From an uncultured Spirochaetaceae bacterium (GTDB lineage: Bacteria; Spirochaetota; Spirochaetia; Sphaerochaetales; Sphaerochaetaceae): a DNA stretch of 64,000 bases. This document shows positions 35,598-45,395 of this stretch, piece after piece. Position 1 is the first letter of the stretch. Every line of letters begins with the position of its first letter. Below the pieces are notes generated by a model. The model was not told where the DNA came from. It worked only from the letters and a program-made list of their open reading frames with translations, and searched no databases. The position numbers and the translations under genes were made by a program. The stretch covers positions 85,986-149,985 of the forward strand of contig CALXYM010000005.1 in the NCBI GenBank assembly GCA_944392965.1, in the 5' to 3' direction.

Positions 35598-36932
35598 ATG
35601 ATTGTCAAACAGAGTACGAAGGCATTAGAAAACTCTCAGCTTGCTCTCACGATCACGGTATCAAGCGCAAGCATCGAGGAAGCATATCAGAACAGGCTGA
35701 AAAAATACCAAGCAGAGCTTCAGATTCCTGGATTCAGAAAGGGAAAGACTCCTGTAAGCGTTATCGAGAACAAATATGGTGATTCCATCAGGGAAGAGAG
35801 CACGTTCGCCAGCTTGGAAGATGCCCTTGAAGAAGCCTACAAGACGATGGATGATAAGGATAAGCCACTTCCATACTCCACTCCCGCATTACAGGATGAG
35901 GAAGCTCTCCTGCCATTCAAGAAGGGAGAGGACGTCACATTCACGGTCCATTATGATGTAAGACCACAGGTAGAGGTGGAGAATTACAAGGGAAGAGAGA
36001 TCGAGGTCGATGCCGTCGAGGTATCTGAGCAGGATGTCGATGATGAGATCCAGAAACTGAGAGAGCAGAATGCGATCGTTAAGACAAAGGACGGAGCACT
36101 CGAGAAAGGTGATATCGCAACGATTGATTATGTCGAGATAGATGAGAACGGTGAAGAGATTAAGTCTACAGAGAGGAAAGGTTTCACCTTCACCCTTGGC
36201 TCAGGCTATAACTACTACATGATCGATGATGACATCCTCGGCATGAAGAAGGGAGATGAGAAGATCATCGAGAAAACATACAAGGAAGATGAGACATCAC
36301 CTCTTGCGGGAAAGAACGTGAAGCTCAAGGTAAAAATCAATGAGGTAAAACTCAGAGAGCTGCCTGAGGTCGATGATGAGTTCGCACAGGATGTAAAAGA
36401 GGAATACAAGAGCGTTGCCGACCTGAGAAAAGCAACAAGAGAGAAGCTCGAGAAGGAAGTCGATGACGCATTGAAAAACATCAAGGTCAACAGTCTTATG
36501 GACAAGCTCGTAGAGGAGACGAAGTTCTCTGTTCCAGAGTCCATGATAAAGACACAGCTTGAGCAGGCATGGAGGAACTTCATCCAGCAGTCAGGCCTTG
36601 ATGAGAAGACTTTCAACAAGTTCATGGAGATGCAGAGCCAGAGTAAGGATCAGATCCTCACAGAGTGGAGACCAAGTGCTGAAAAGGAGCTCAGAGAGCA
36701 GCTTATCCTTGATGCTATAAAGAATAAGGAAAATTTTGAACTTGATGAGGAAGAGTTCAAGAAAGCCTGCGATGAGCAGCTGAAGAACATCCCTGAAGAG
36801 AACAAGGAATTCTATAAGGAGATGATCAAGGACGACATGCAGTTCGCAAAGGTTGTCCCGTTCCTTCTCGAGAACAACACGTTCAAGGAAGGAAAGGAGA
36901 AGAAGAGCTACAAGGAGTTCTTCAACAAATAA
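35598..36932 (+). CDS. tig: Trigger factor (ribosome-associated chaperone and prolyl isomerase)
   Basis: A 444-residue trigger factor. The N-terminal ribosome-binding domain has the GFRKGKTP signature (about residues 46-53), the middle is the FKBP-type isomerase domain (about 155-245; EKGDIATIDYVEIDENG), and the C-terminal helical cradle follows. It shields nascent chains at the ribosome exit. It has AAGGACAG as SD, is followed by a small hairpin, and heads the conserved tig-clpP-clpX order. Confidence 0.95.
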   Translation: MIVKQSTKALENSQLALTITVSSASIEEAYQNRLKKYQAELQIPGFRKGKTPVSVIENKYGDSIREESTFASLEDALEEAYKTMDDKDKPLPYSTPALQDEEALLPFKKGEDVTFTVHYDVRPQVEVENYKGREIEVDAVEVSEQDVDDEIQKLREQNAIVKTKDGALEKGDIATIDYVEIDENGEEIKSTERKGFTFTLGSGYNYYMIDDDILGMKKGDEKIIEKTYKEDETSPLAGKNVKLKVKINEVKLRELPEVDDEFAQDVKEEYKSVADLRKATREKLEKEVDDALKNIKVNSLMDKLVEETKFSVPESMIKTQLEQAWRNFIQQSGLDEKTFNKFMEMQSQSKDQILTEWRPSAEKELREQLILDAIKNKENFELDEEEFKKACDEQLKNIPEENKEFYKEMIKDDMQFAKVVPFLLENNTFKEGKEKKSYKEFFNK

Positions 36933-36960
36933 CATTGTTTCAGTTATGTAAGACCATTCA

Positions 36961-36984
36961 ATCGGAGGTTTTTCCTCCGATTTG
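36961..36984 (+). terminator. Hairpin between tig and clpP
   Basis: ATCGGAGG (36961-36968) pairs with CCTCCGAT (36974-36981) around five Ts, followed by TTTGT. The short T run suggests partial termination, letting tig be expressed above clpPX. Confidence 0.65.
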
Positions 36985-37011
36985 TAATTGTTGAACCTTT
37001 CAGGAGTATTG

Positions 37012-37611
37012 ATGAAGGAAAAAATGCACAATCTCGTCCCCTACGTCGTCGAACAGTCGGGTGCGGGAGAAAGACAATATGACATATTCTCTCGCCTTTT
37101 GAAGGACAGGATAATCTTTGTTGACGGGGAGATAAACGATTCTACCGCAGACCTCGTAGTCGCACAGTTACTATTTCTAGAAGGTGAGAATCCTGAAAAG
37201 GAGATAAACATGTACATCAACAGCCCGGGTGGAAGCGTGACTGCAGGGCTTGCGATTTACGATACGATGCAGTATGTCTCCTGCCCTATCAGGACGCTCT
37301 GCATGGGACAGGCATGCTCAATGGCAAGCATCATCCTCGCTGCGGGAAGCAAAGGAAAAAGAAGCATCCTTCCAAATGCAAGGGTGATGATCCATCAGCC
37401 ATATGGAGGAGCTGAGGGACAGGCAAGTGATATCATAGTCGCAAACAGGGAGTTGCAGAGGATAAAAGATGTTACTACGAAGATCCTCAGTAAGCACACG
37501 GGAAAAAATATTGATGATATTCTGAAAGATATCGAGAGGGATTATTACATGGATGCGAATGAGGCCCTTGAATACGGTATCGTTGATTTTGTAGTGGAAG
37601 AAAGAAAATAA
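37012..37611 (+). CDS. clpP: ATP-dependent Clp protease proteolytic subunit
   Basis: A 199-residue serine peptidase. The catalytic triad is Ser103 (MGQACSMAS), His128 (ARVMIHQP) and Asp177 (ERDYYM). It forms the double-heptamer chamber fed by ClpX, whose gene starts on the last base of this one. The start has AGGAG five bases upstream; a TTG start 24 bases earlier has none. The active-site loop has Cys beside the Ser where Ala is common, a mild variant. Confidence 0.95.
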   Translation: MKEKMHNLVPYVVEQSGAGERQYDIFSRLLKDRIIFVDGEINDSTADLVVAQLLFLEGENPEKEINMYINSPGGSVTAGLAIYDTMQYVSCPIRTLCMGQACSMASIILAAGSKGKRSILPNARVMIHQPYGGAEGQASDIIVANRELQRIKDVTTKILSKHTGKNIDDILKDIERDYYMDANEALEYGIVDFVVEERK

Positions 37612-38864
37612 TGGCTAGAGTTAGATATTGTTCCTTCTGTGGAAGGAGTGCGGAGGAAGCAGGACAGCTTATCACAGCCAGCGGGGTTGCGATCTGTCAT
37701 GATTGTGCCGCTACATGCATGGACATGTTCAATAACCAGCAGACAAGAAGCGAAGGCTCGTCCGATCTGAGAGAAATCCCTACTCCGAAAGAAATCAAGG
37801 AGTATCTTGATGATTATGTAATCGGACAGGATCAGGCGAAACGTGTTCTCTCGGTTGCAGTATATAACCATTATAAACGTGTCCTAAACAAGGACAAGAT
37901 AGAAAAAGAAGGAGTTGAGCTCGACAAGTCGAACATCCTCCTCATCGGTCCTACGGGAACGGGTAAGACGCTCCTTGCAAGGACGCTTGCGAAGAAGCTG
38001 AGCGTACCTTTTGCAATCGCGGATGCCACTACCCTCACAGAGGCCGGATATGTCGGTGAGGATGTCGAGAATATCCTTCTCAAGCTCATCGATGCCGCAG
38101 ATTACAACATAGAGAAGGCTCAGAAGGGAATCATCTTCATCGATGAGATAGATAAGATTGCAAAGAAAGGGGAAAACGTATCTATCACCCGTGATGTCTC
38201 TGGAGAAGGTGTCCAGCAGGCACTTTTAAAGATCATAGAGGGGACAGTAGCCTCAGTTCCTCCTCAGGGGGGAAGAAAGCACCCTAATCAGGAGATGATA
38301 AAGATCAACACACGGGATATCCTCTTTATCTGCGGAGGAGCGTTCGTCGGCCTTGACAAGGTCATCGAGAGGAGAACAGCGACCTCGACATTTGGTTTTG
38401 GAACGACGGTGGCAAAGAAGAGCTCTGCAGAACTGAAGGAGATATATGCGGAACTACACCCCGATGATCTTGTAAAATTCGGACTAATACCGGAATTCAT
38501 CGGTAGACTGCCGATACACGTCACCTTGGATGATCTGGGGGTCGAAGATCTCAAAAGGATCATTACAGAGCCGAAAAATTCAATCATCAAGCAGTATCAA
38601 GCATCATTCAAACTAGATGGTATCGATCTGGAGTTCACCGATGACGCAGTCTCTGCGATTGCGGAAAAAGCATATAGCCAGAAGACAGGAGCAAGAGGAT
38701 TAAGAAGCATAGTTGAGAATCTGATGCTTGACATCTCGTATGACCTGCCTTCGATTGAAAACGTGGATAAAGTGATCGTCTCAAGAGAGAATGTTGAGAA
38801 GAACACCCGCCCCACAGTTCTGATAAACGGACATGAAGAGAAACTTATTCCATCCAGTCTCTGA
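37611..38864 (+). CDS. clpX: ATP-dependent Clp protease ATP-binding subunit ClpX
   Basis: A 417-residue AAA+ unfoldase. The zinc-binding domain has Cys7, Cys10, Cys29 and Cys32 ([13 protein letters not shown]). Walker A is GPTGTGKT (113-120) and Walker B is [11 protein letters not shown] (about 175-185). The ClpP-docking IGF-like loop is visible as TFGFG (about 263). It unfolds tagged substrates into ClpP. It overlaps clpP by 1 bp and the DHH phosphoesterase gene by 32 bp. Confidence 0.96.
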   Translation: MARVRYCSFCGRSAEEAGQLITASGVAICHDCAATCMDMFNNQQTRSEGSSDLREIPTPKEIKEYLDDYVIGQDQAKRVLSVAVYNHYKRVLNKDKIEKEGVELDKSNILLIGPTGTGKTLLARTLAKKLSVPFAIADATTLTEAGYVGEDVENILLKLIDAADYNIEKAQKGIIFIDEIDKIAKKGENVSITRDVSGEGVQQALLKIIEGTVASVPPQGGRKHPNQEMIKINTRDILFICGGAFVGLDKVIERRTATSTFGFGTTVAKKSSAELKEIYAELHPDDLVKFGLIPEFIGRLPIHVTLDDLGVEDLKRIITEPKNSIIKQYQASFKLDGIDLEFTDDAVSAIAEKAYSQKTGARGLRSIVENLMLDISYDLPSIENVDKVIVSRENVEKNTRPTVLINGHEEKLIPSSL

Positions 38865-39816
38865 TGCCATCCTAAATGCGATAAGAGAAAGCAGTGAGAT
38901 AGCGGTAATCTCTCATGTGAATCCGGACGGGGATGCAATCTTCTCCTCCCTTGCGATGGAAAGCATCCTCTCTCAGCTTGGCAAGAAGGTCCATCTTTTG
39001 AATGATGGGCCTTTTAAGCGCAGGGAGATAATGGACTATGAAAGCCGCTTTACCAGCATCGTAAGCGATAAGCTGAAAAATTCCTCTCCCCTTGTAATGA
39101 TTCTTGACTGTTCCACAGAGGACAGACCTGGAGAAGTCTATCAGAGTCTCAAGGGGAATAAGACCATCGTGATCGATCATCATGCATCAGGCAGGCCTTT
39201 CTATGAGGAGAAGCTCTCTTACATATCCCCACTCTCCCCTTCTACAACACTTCTCGTCGATGAGGTGAGGAAAGCACTCTCTGTGCCCTTGGACAGGAAT
39301 ACTGCTGAATACCTGATGCTAGGGTTCTTAACCGACACGGGATTCTTCCATTTCATTTCAGACATTCAGGCACCTGAGAGCTTTGAAAAGGTATCATCGT
39401 TTGTCGAGACGGGAGTAAATCCATATGAGCTTTATGACAGGCTCCATGACGGAAGGAAATTTAATGACGTGAAGCTTTCTGGCAGGATAATCGGAGAAGC
39501 TGAGTCATGTCTCGAGGGTAAGGTCATAATAGCCTATGAAAAGAAAGAATATGAGTCCAGTGAGAGGCCTGGGGATACGGTCTATCCAGCACTCCTTGAA
39601 TGTGAAGGCGTCAAGGTTGTTGTCCTGATAAAGGAAAGAGAGGATGGAATCGAATTTGGTTTCAGAGCAAAAAGAGATAAGGGAGTCGATGTCGGCAGAC
39701 TCGCATCAGATCTTTCAGGAGGAGGGCACTCGCTTGCTGCAGGAGCAACGGTGAAGGGGCTCAAAATAGAGGAAGCGAAACCGTTCATCCTAGATAGACT
39801 CATTCCTCTTGTTTAA
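38833..39816 (+). CDS. DHH-family phosphoesterase (NrnA-like oligoribonuclease/pAp phosphatase)
   Basis: A 327-residue DHH/DHHA1 protein. The DHH core motifs are seen as [14 protein letters not shown] (about 27-40), ILDCSTEDR, and IDHHASG (about 113-119). The C-terminal DHHA1 substrate domain ends with [10 protein letters not shown] (about 296-305). NrnA proteins degrade short RNAs and pAp. Only a poor SD lies upstream, but the start is buried in the end of clpX, suggesting coupled translation. The closest alternative is a cyclic-di-AMP/pGpG-type phosphodiesterase of the same fold. Confidence 0.87.
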   Translation: MKRNLFHPVSDAILNAIRESSEIAVISHVNPDGDAIFSSLAMESILSQLGKKVHLLNDGPFKRREIMDYESRFTSIVSDKLKNSSPLVMILDCSTEDRPGEVYQSLKGNKTIVIDHHASGRPFYEEKLSYISPLSPSTTLLVDEVRKALSVPLDRNTAEYLMLGFLTDTGFFHFISDIQAPESFEKVSSFVETGVNPYELYDRLHDGRKFNDVKLSGRIIGEAESCLEGKVIIAYEKKEYESSERPGDTVYPALLECEGVKVVVLIKEREDGIEFGFRAKRDKGVDVGRLASDLSGGGHSLAAGATVKGLKIEEAKPFILDRLIPLV

Positions 39817-39879
39817 CTAATTTCATAATTCATATTTATTTATTTTTACATCTTATACTTTTTTACATTCTTTCCACCT

Positions 39880-39903
39880 TCCTTGCTGAAAAAAAAGCAA
39901 GGA
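39880..39903 (+). promoter_or_regulatory. Hairpin sequestering the Shine-Dalgarno of the next gene
   Basis: TCCTTGCT (39880-39887) pairs perfectly with AGCAAGGA (39896-39903) around an A-rich 8-base loop. The 3' arm contains AAGGA, the core of the SD for the ATG at 39912. Folding would block ribosome entry, so the leader could act as a thermosensor or a protein- or RNA-controlled switch. The pairing is seen directly; the regulatory role is inferred. Confidence 0.55.
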
Positions 39904-39911
39904 GCGTGGAA

Positions 39912-40934
39912 ATGGAAGATATCTTTTCACAGAATACGGATTCAACACTTACTAATACCGTACTCTTATATAACTCAATGCAGGATGGGGAAGAAAAACG
40001 GAGAATTGAAAAGGAGCTTATCAGGAAAATGGAAATGCTGATCTTCTTTCTGCCCCTCAAAAACGGATATCTGTCAAATGAGGACATATCGGAGTTCTAT
40101 CTGCGGCAGAGGGAGAACGCGCTGGATATAATAAGATGCTACGTGATATCGAAGGCAAGCTTCATCCACTACCTTTCGGAAGTTCTGAGAAAGAGGGCCA
40201 GAATCTTCGTACTGCAGAAACATAAGCTACAGAAAAAAGAACTGATTCTTACATATGCCGATACATGGACAGATTCTTATGACCACTACTACGTGTCGGA
40301 TGCAGAGAGGGAGTACATCACGGATAAAGAGGATCATTTCGAGTTTTCCGGCATCTATGATGATTATACACTACCTCAGCTGATCACACATCTGATAACA
40401 GAACGTCTTGAAGCAGAGGAACGATCTCTTACTAGGATTGAGAGGGAGCTCTCAATCTTTCTAAGAAATCAGAAAGCAAGAAAGGATTTCATCATCCTGC
40501 TCTTACATGTTCCAAGTGACAGCATAAGGCATAACAGTCTCGCAATTGCGAAGGCCTTGACTGTCGAAGAGGAGATCATCATAAAGTTTTTTGATCTCAA
40601 GGACGCCTATTGCAGAAAGAGAAAGGAAGAAAAAAGAGAGGAAATCAGAAATCTCGTACTCAGGCATTATAAATCTCTCATCCGTCTTAATCTTGAATAC
40701 ACATTTTCGACCTCCTCCTGTGAGGAGAGAAAGGCAATACTAGAATATGAGCAAAGGGTTCTTGCCAGTTATAAAAAGAGGGTAAAACAGCTTAACAGGA
40801 TGAGTAGCGGACTTAGCCTCTCTGAAATATCGAAGATCATGAACTATACGAGGGCAAGCATATCCATGGGAATGAAAAAATCAAAAGAAAAGCTTGAGGA
40901 GATGAAAAACAGATTGTCTGCATCCCTCCTATAA
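39912..40934 (+). CDS. Unknown protein with a C-terminal sigma-like helix-turn-helix
   Basis: A 340-residue, highly charged, all-helical protein. The end, SGLSLSEISKIMNYTRASIS (about residues 301-320), reads as a helix-turn-helix like sigma region 4, preceded by a long helical region with a helix NLEYTFSTSSCEERKAILEY. No clear sigma region 2 and no signal peptide are seen. I do not recognise the family; a DNA-binding regulator or sigma-like factor is a guess. The SD (AAGGAG) for the ATG lies in a hairpin; a GTG six bases upstream is in frame but would place the SD too close. Confidence 0.65.
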   Translation: MEDIFSQNTDSTLTNTVLLYNSMQDGEEKRRIEKELIRKMEMLIFFLPLKNGYLSNEDISEFYLRQRENALDIIRCYVISKASFIHYLSEVLRKRARIFVLQKHKLQKKELILTYADTWTDSYDHYYVSDAEREYITDKEDHFEFSGIYDDYTLPQLITHLITERLEAEERSLTRIERELSIFLRNQKARKDFIILLLHVPSDSIRHNSLAIAKALTVEEEIIIKFFDLKDAYCRKRKEEKREEIRNLVLRHYKSLIRLNLEYTFSTSSCEERKAILEYEQRVLASYKKRVKQLNRMSSGLSLSEISKIMNYTRASISMGMKKSKEKLEEMKNRLSASLL

Positions 40935-40949
40935 GTTATAACCTTAGCT

Positions 40950-41321
40950 ATGGCCTTTCTAACTTTCCTGCTCGCCCTCGTCCTCATGACATCCTGCCAC
41001 ACAAACCTGCCGATATCCGACATTCCACGGGCGGAAACTGAACGGGAGGCTATATCCTTCGTAATCTCAGACAGATACTATGCAGAGCTGGAAAAGGAGA
41101 ATGATACGTATTATCTATCCATTCCCGAACTTCTCATACGACGGATGAAATTGAACGCATACATGACGGAGGATGGCAACCCGGTATTTGTAAGTACACA
41201 AAGGGATCTGAACATAAAAATCTATCCGGAGGTGCTCTATTTCTCAATGGGAAGATATTATTCCTACATCCCTTACACGGAAAGGGGAAAAACCATAGGC
41301 GACTATTACCCTATCCTGTAG
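40950..41321 (+). CDS. Small lipoprotein, unknown function
   Basis: A 123-residue lipoprotein (MAFLTFLLALVLMTSC; acylated Cys16). The mature part is short strands and Tyr-rich segments such as RYYAELEKENDTYYLSI and GRYYSYIPYTERG. No family is recognised. It starts 15 bases after the HTH protein gene and 19 bases before rdgB, so it is likely co-transcribed, but no strong SD is present. Confidence 0.6.
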   Translation: MAFLTFLLALVLMTSCHTNLPISDIPRAETEREAISFVISDRYYAELEKENDTYYLSIPELLIRRMKLNAYMTEDGNPVFVSTQRDLNIKIYPEVLYFSMGRYYSYIPYTERGKTIGDYYPIL

Positions 41322-41340
41322 TTCGTGTTATATTAACCGT

Positions 41341-41958
41341 ATGAAACTGTATCTAGCTAGTAACAATGAACACAAGAGGGAGGAGTTTAAAGAGCTCTTT
41401 CCCGAGTATGAGATAATACTGCCGAAAGATGAGAAAATAGAATTCGATCCCGTGGAGGACGGATCATCATTCATTGAGAATGCGCTGATAAAGGCAGAAG
41501 CACTGTATTCAATGGTGAAAAAGCCCTGCATCGCAGACGACTCAGGGCTCTGCGTCAATGCATTCGGAGGAAAGCCGGGAATACACACCGCCCGATATGG
41601 AGAAGAAGGGGGCAGGAAGTTAAGCGACAAGGAAAAATACACCCTGCTGCTGAAGAACATGGAAGGCATTGATGACAGAAGTGCTGAATTCGTATGCACC
41701 ATCGCCCTGATTGTCGATGAACACGACAAATATGTGATTGAAAGGTCGGTGAAAGGACATATCGTGAAAGAGGCTGAAGGAGTAAACGGATTCGGTTATG
41801 ACCCAGTGTTCTATAATGATGAAGCGGGGGCCGTCTCCGCGAACCTGACAAGGAAGGAGAAGAATACCTACTCACACAGGGCAAAGGCCGCATTAGAGAT
41901 AAAAGAGATCTTAGACAGAGAAAAGGACAGAATATGGAAAGAAACGAACAGAAAATAA
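41341..41958 (+). CDS. rdgB: XTP/dITP diphosphatase (RdgB/HAM1)
   Basis: A 205-residue house-cleaning enzyme that hydrolyses non-canonical purine triphosphates (XTP, dITP). Family motifs are LASNNEHKREEF (5-16), the DDSGLCV metal/substrate loop (about 66-72), VNGFGYDPVF (about 147-156) and SHRAKAA near residue 179. The 3' end overlaps the pepF start by 25 bp. Length is typical. Confidence 0.93.
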   Translation: MKLYLASNNEHKREEFKELFPEYEIILPKDEKIEFDPVEDGSSFIENALIKAEALYSMVKKPCIADDSGLCVNAFGGKPGIHTARYGEEGGRKLSDKEKYTLLLKNMEGIDDRSAEFVCTIALIVDEHDKYVIERSVKGHIVKEAEGVNGFGYDPVFYNDEAGAVSANLTRKEKNTYSHRAKAALEIKEILDREKDRIWKETNRK

Positions 41959-43700
41959 ATGATACTTGGGATCTTTCAAGCCTTGCAAAAAGCGACGAGG
42001 AGTTTCTTAGAGATCTAAAAAAACTTTCAAAGAGGATAAAGGAGCTGAAAGCACTGAAAGGAACGCTTGGAAAGAGTTCTGATAGCTTTTACCATGCAAT
42101 GTGTGTTCTCAGAGATGTCATGATAGAAACCGAACGTCTCGGAAGCTATGCTTTCCTCTGCTATAGCGTGGACAGCACGAACCCTGATGTAATGCGTAAC
42201 GCAGGGCTGTATGAGGATGTGGAGAACAAGATAAATGAGGCACTCTCATTCTTCGATCCGGAACTTATGGCTATCAGCGATGAGAAGCTAAACGGTTTTC
42301 TCAAGGAAAAGAGGAACAAGGAATTCAGAGTCTATATAAAGAAGTCAAGAAGATTCAAGGAACATATCCTGAGCGAGAAGGAGGAGAAACTCCTAAGCCT
42401 CTACTTTCCTGTCGGAGCCTCTTTCCAGGATATCTTCCAGGATCTGGATAACATTGATCTCGACTTCGGTACTATCGGAGGAGAGAAGCTCACGCACTCA
42501 AACTACACCAAGTTCATAAGAAGTGAGAATGAGGATATCAGAAAAGAGGCATACACGAAACTCTATCATGCATATGAGCAGAACCAGCATGCAATTGCAA
42601 GGATTTATGCAGGTTCAGTGAAGAATGATATCTTCTATGCAAAAGCACGTGGCTATAAGAGTGCCTTGGACAAGGCCCTCTTCCCAGATAAGGTCCCAGA
42701 GGCAGTATACAGGAATCTCATCTCGTCAATCCATGATGCATTTCCCATCCTTCACCGATATTACGAGTTGAAAGCAAGAAAACAGGGAAAGGAGAAGATC
42801 AAACACTATGACGTTTACCTGAGTCTGGAGAAAAGCGTAAAAGTCAATTACAGCTATGATGAAGCGGTCTCCATAATCTCAGAGGCAGTGAACGTACTGG
42901 GAGAAGAATACAGGGATACCCTAGTAAAGGGACTAACAAGCGAACGATGGGTCGACCGGTATGACAACAGAGGAAAGCGAAGCGGTGCATTCAGTGCAGG
43001 AGCATATACAGGTAAACCGTATATCATGACGAACTACGAGAATGAGGTGCTTGACAGCGTATTCACACTGATCCATGAGGGGGGACACAGCATGCACTCC
43101 TACTATTCAGTGAGAAACAACCCGTTCATGAGCTATAGCTACACGATATTTGAGGCGGAGGTTGCATCGACGTTCAATGAATCCCTCCTCACAGCATATC
43201 TGATCGAACACAGCGAGGATAACGTAAAAAGGTATATCGTATCCAAGCATCTCGATGACATCGTGGCAACGCTTTTCAGACAGACGATGTTCGCAGAGTT
43301 CGAACTTATAGTACATGAGAGTGCGGAAAAGGGTGTTCCATTGACGATTGACTTCTTCCGCTCAACATATAGGAACCTTTTGAACGAGTATTTTGGACCT
43401 GCGGTGGAGATGCTTGATGTGAGCGATCTCGAAGGATTGAGAATCCCACATTTCTACCGTGCTTTCTATACATATAAGTATGCTACGGGAATAAGTGCTG
43501 CACTATCGCTATCAGAGAGGGTGCTGAAAGGAGGAGAAAGAGAGAGGAATGACTATCTCAACTTCCTGAAGTCCGGTGGGTCCACCTACCCCATCCTCTC
43601 ACTCAAGAAAGCAGGTGTGGACATGTCCACGCCGGAAGCGGTAAAAGGTGCGACAAGGCACTTTGAACAGATGCTCGATCTATTTGAAAGCCTCAGTTAA
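41934..43700 (+). CDS. pepF: Oligoendopeptidase F (M3B metallopeptidase)
   Basis: A 588-residue cytoplasmic zinc peptidase. The HExxH-type site is HEGGH with His381, Glu382 and His385, and the third ligand is a Glu about 25 residues later in FEAEVASTFNESL. It cleaves oligopeptides. The start codon lies inside the end of rdgB, out of frame, suggesting coupling. Its stop overlaps a convergent small secreted gene by 8 bp. Confidence 0.94.
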   Translation: MERNEQKINDTWDLSSLAKSDEEFLRDLKKLSKRIKELKALKGTLGKSSDSFYHAMCVLRDVMIETERLGSYAFLCYSVDSTNPDVMRNAGLYEDVENKINEALSFFDPELMAISDEKLNGFLKEKRNKEFRVYIKKSRRFKEHILSEKEEKLLSLYFPVGASFQDIFQDLDNIDLDFGTIGGEKLTHSNYTKFIRSENEDIRKEAYTKLYHAYEQNQHAIARIYAGSVKNDIFYAKARGYKSALDKALFPDKVPEAVYRNLISSIHDAFPILHRYYELKARKQGKEKIKHYDVYLSLEKSVKVNYSYDEAVSIISEAVNVLGEEYRDTLVKGLTSERWVDRYDNRGKRSGAFSAGAYTGKPYIMTNYENEVLDSVFTLIHEGGHSMHSYYSVRNNPFMSYSYTIFEAEVASTFNESLLTAYLIEHSEDNVKRYIVSKHLDDIVATLFRQTMFAEFELIVHESAEKGVPLTIDFFRSTYRNLLNEYFGPAVEMLDVSDLEGLRIPHFYRAFYTYKYATGISAALSLSERVLKGGERERNDYLNFLKSGGSTYPILSLKKAGVDMSTPEAVKGATRHFEQMLDLFESLS

Positions 43701-44052
43701 AGCCTATCGCATGGATTTTCCCATCTAAGAAGGTGAAAGAGAGATAAGTGCCATCGGCGAGATTCAAAACGCTGATGGCATTATCTTTCTCCTCAGAGAA
43801 CACGAAGTTCTCAAAAGGAAGGATATCCTGTAATCTTTCAAGAGTCGATGATATCAACAGGGAATCTGAACTTGTATATTTCTCATACCACTCAAGACTG
43901 ACGCCCTCCTTCAAAGCCTCTCTTAGAAGTGCGTAATTACTATCTTCTTCAAAAGTTATTATGATCCTCTCTCCTTTGCTATTATACGGAGAGACTGCAG
44001 CAAGAGAGAGGGAAAGGAACAAAAGGGCTGAAAGCAAAACGGATTTTCTCAT
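43693..44052 (-). CDS. Small secreted protein, unknown function
   Basis: A 119-residue protein with a signal peptide (MRKSVLLSALLFLSLSLAA, cleavage near residue 19). The mature part, about 100 residues, has KGERIIITFEEDSNYALLREAL, in two pieces, and no Cys, metal or catalytic motif. It is convergent with pepF and shares a gap with the divergent HD gene. A GTG three bases upstream could also initiate. Function unknown. Confidence 0.65.
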   Translation of the reverse strand: MRKSVLLSALLFLSLSLAAVSPYNSKGERIIITFEEDSNYALLREALKEGVSLEWYEKYTSSDSLLISSTLERLQDILPFENFVFSEEKDNAISVLNLADGTYLSFTFLDGKIHAIGFN

Positions 44053-44120
44053 CACAGGAAAAGAATAAGGGAAAGAAAGAAAAAAAGCAAAGGTAATGAC
44101 TTTTATGCTATCTTCTTCTT

Positions 44121-45395
44121 ATGAGAAGAGAAGAGATACTAAACCTTTTATATGACGGATTCATCCACTCGGTAAAAGATCCCTTATGGGGTAATATCGC
44201 AATGAATGAGAGCCTCAAGGCTCTGCTTGAGGTGAGAGAGGTCCAGAAACTCGCACGAATAAAGCAGAATGGGCCGACATACCATATATATCCTGGTAGC
44301 GTACACACCCGTCTTGACCACTCCATCGGAGTATATCATCTCTCCCGTATGATGATACTCTCCCTAGCAACGAAGAATGAAAATCTTCCCCTGACAAGAG
44401 AAGGAATATTGAGCTTTCTGACAGCGGGCCTCCTTCATGATATCGGACATTTTCCCTATGCACATTCATTAAAGGAGCTCTCGATAAGAGAGCATGAGGA
44501 GATCGCAGGGGACTTAATTCTGACTAACCATGATCTTTTTTCCGCGATAAAAATTACTGGAGCCTCTCCAGAGATGACGGCAGCTATAATCGACAAGGGA
44601 ATAAACGATGAAAGGGATGAAGTTGGTCTATACCGCATGATACTCTCCGGTCCTCTCGACCCGGATAAACTTGACTACCTTTCCCGGGATGCATACTTTT
44701 CAGGAGTACCCTATGGAACGCAGAACACAGACTACATAATCAAAAGTCTCGACTACAGGAATGGAATGATCGTTCTTGAAGAGGATGCCCTCGTCTCAAT
44801 AGAGCATGTACTTTTTTCCAAGTATCTGATGTACAAGACGATCTATTGGCATAAGGGGGTCAGAAGTGCAACATCCATGATAAAGAAAGCACTTCTGCTT
44901 GCATTGAAGGACGGTGTGATCAAGTATGAGGACCTCTATCTGAAAGACGACTCGGAGTTTATAGAGATGGCGAGATCTTACAGCTCTTATGAGCCCTTTT
45001 CCCTGATAGAAAGAGTTGAGCACAACGATCTTCTGGAAAAGAAAGTTGAGCTCTCTCTTGACACATATCCCAGGCTGAGCATGATGGCGCAGGACCTTGA
45101 GAGGAGGCTGGAAGCTGAGAGGATGCTTTATGAGAGACTGAAAGAGAAATACGGATCTTTAAAAGAATATGAGACGGTGATTGACATTCCAGAGCCAGTG
45201 AATTTCGAAAGTTCAATGCTTCTGCTGAGAAGAGACGGCAGGCTCTCGGCAATAAAAGAGGAAGAGACCGTACTTCCAAGAGAGGTGGGAGCCCTTTTCT
45301 CTTCAAGATTAAGAAAGCTATCGATATTTCTTCCTCATTATGTTAGTTTGTCTGATGCAGAAAATGCAGTCATGGAGACGTTCGATGGAAGATAA
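44121..45395 (+). CDS. HD-domain metal-dependent phosphohydrolase (dNTPase-like)
   Basis: A 424-residue HD superfamily protein. The metal-site residues are His62/His67 region (VHTRLDHSIG), the HD pair His106-Asp107 with His110 (LLHDIGHFPYAH), and a later Asp in GPLDPDKLDYLSRDAY. This layout is that of SAMHD1/dGTPase-like hydrolases, so nucleotide hydrolysis is likely, with nucleotide specificity unknown. The 3' end overlaps the next gene by 11 bp. Confidence 0.85.
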   Translation: MRREEILNLLYDGFIHSVKDPLWGNIAMNESLKALLEVREVQKLARIKQNGPTYHIYPGSVHTRLDHSIGVYHLSRMMILSLATKNENLPLTREGILSFLTAGLLHDIGHFPYAHSLKELSIREHEEIAGDLILTNHDLFSAIKITGASPEMTAAIIDKGINDERDEVGLYRMILSGPLDPDKLDYLSRDAYFSGVPYGTQNTDYIIKSLDYRNGMIVLEEDALVSIEHVLFSKYLMYKTIYWHKGVRSATSMIKKALLLALKDGVIKYEDLYLKDDSEFIEMARSYSSYEPFSLIERVEHNDLLEKKVELSLDTYPRLSMMAQDLERRLEAERMLYERLKEKYGSLKEYETVIDIPEPVNFESSMLLLRRDGRLSAIKEEETVLPREVGALFSSRLRKLSIFLPHYVSLSDAENAVMETFDGR

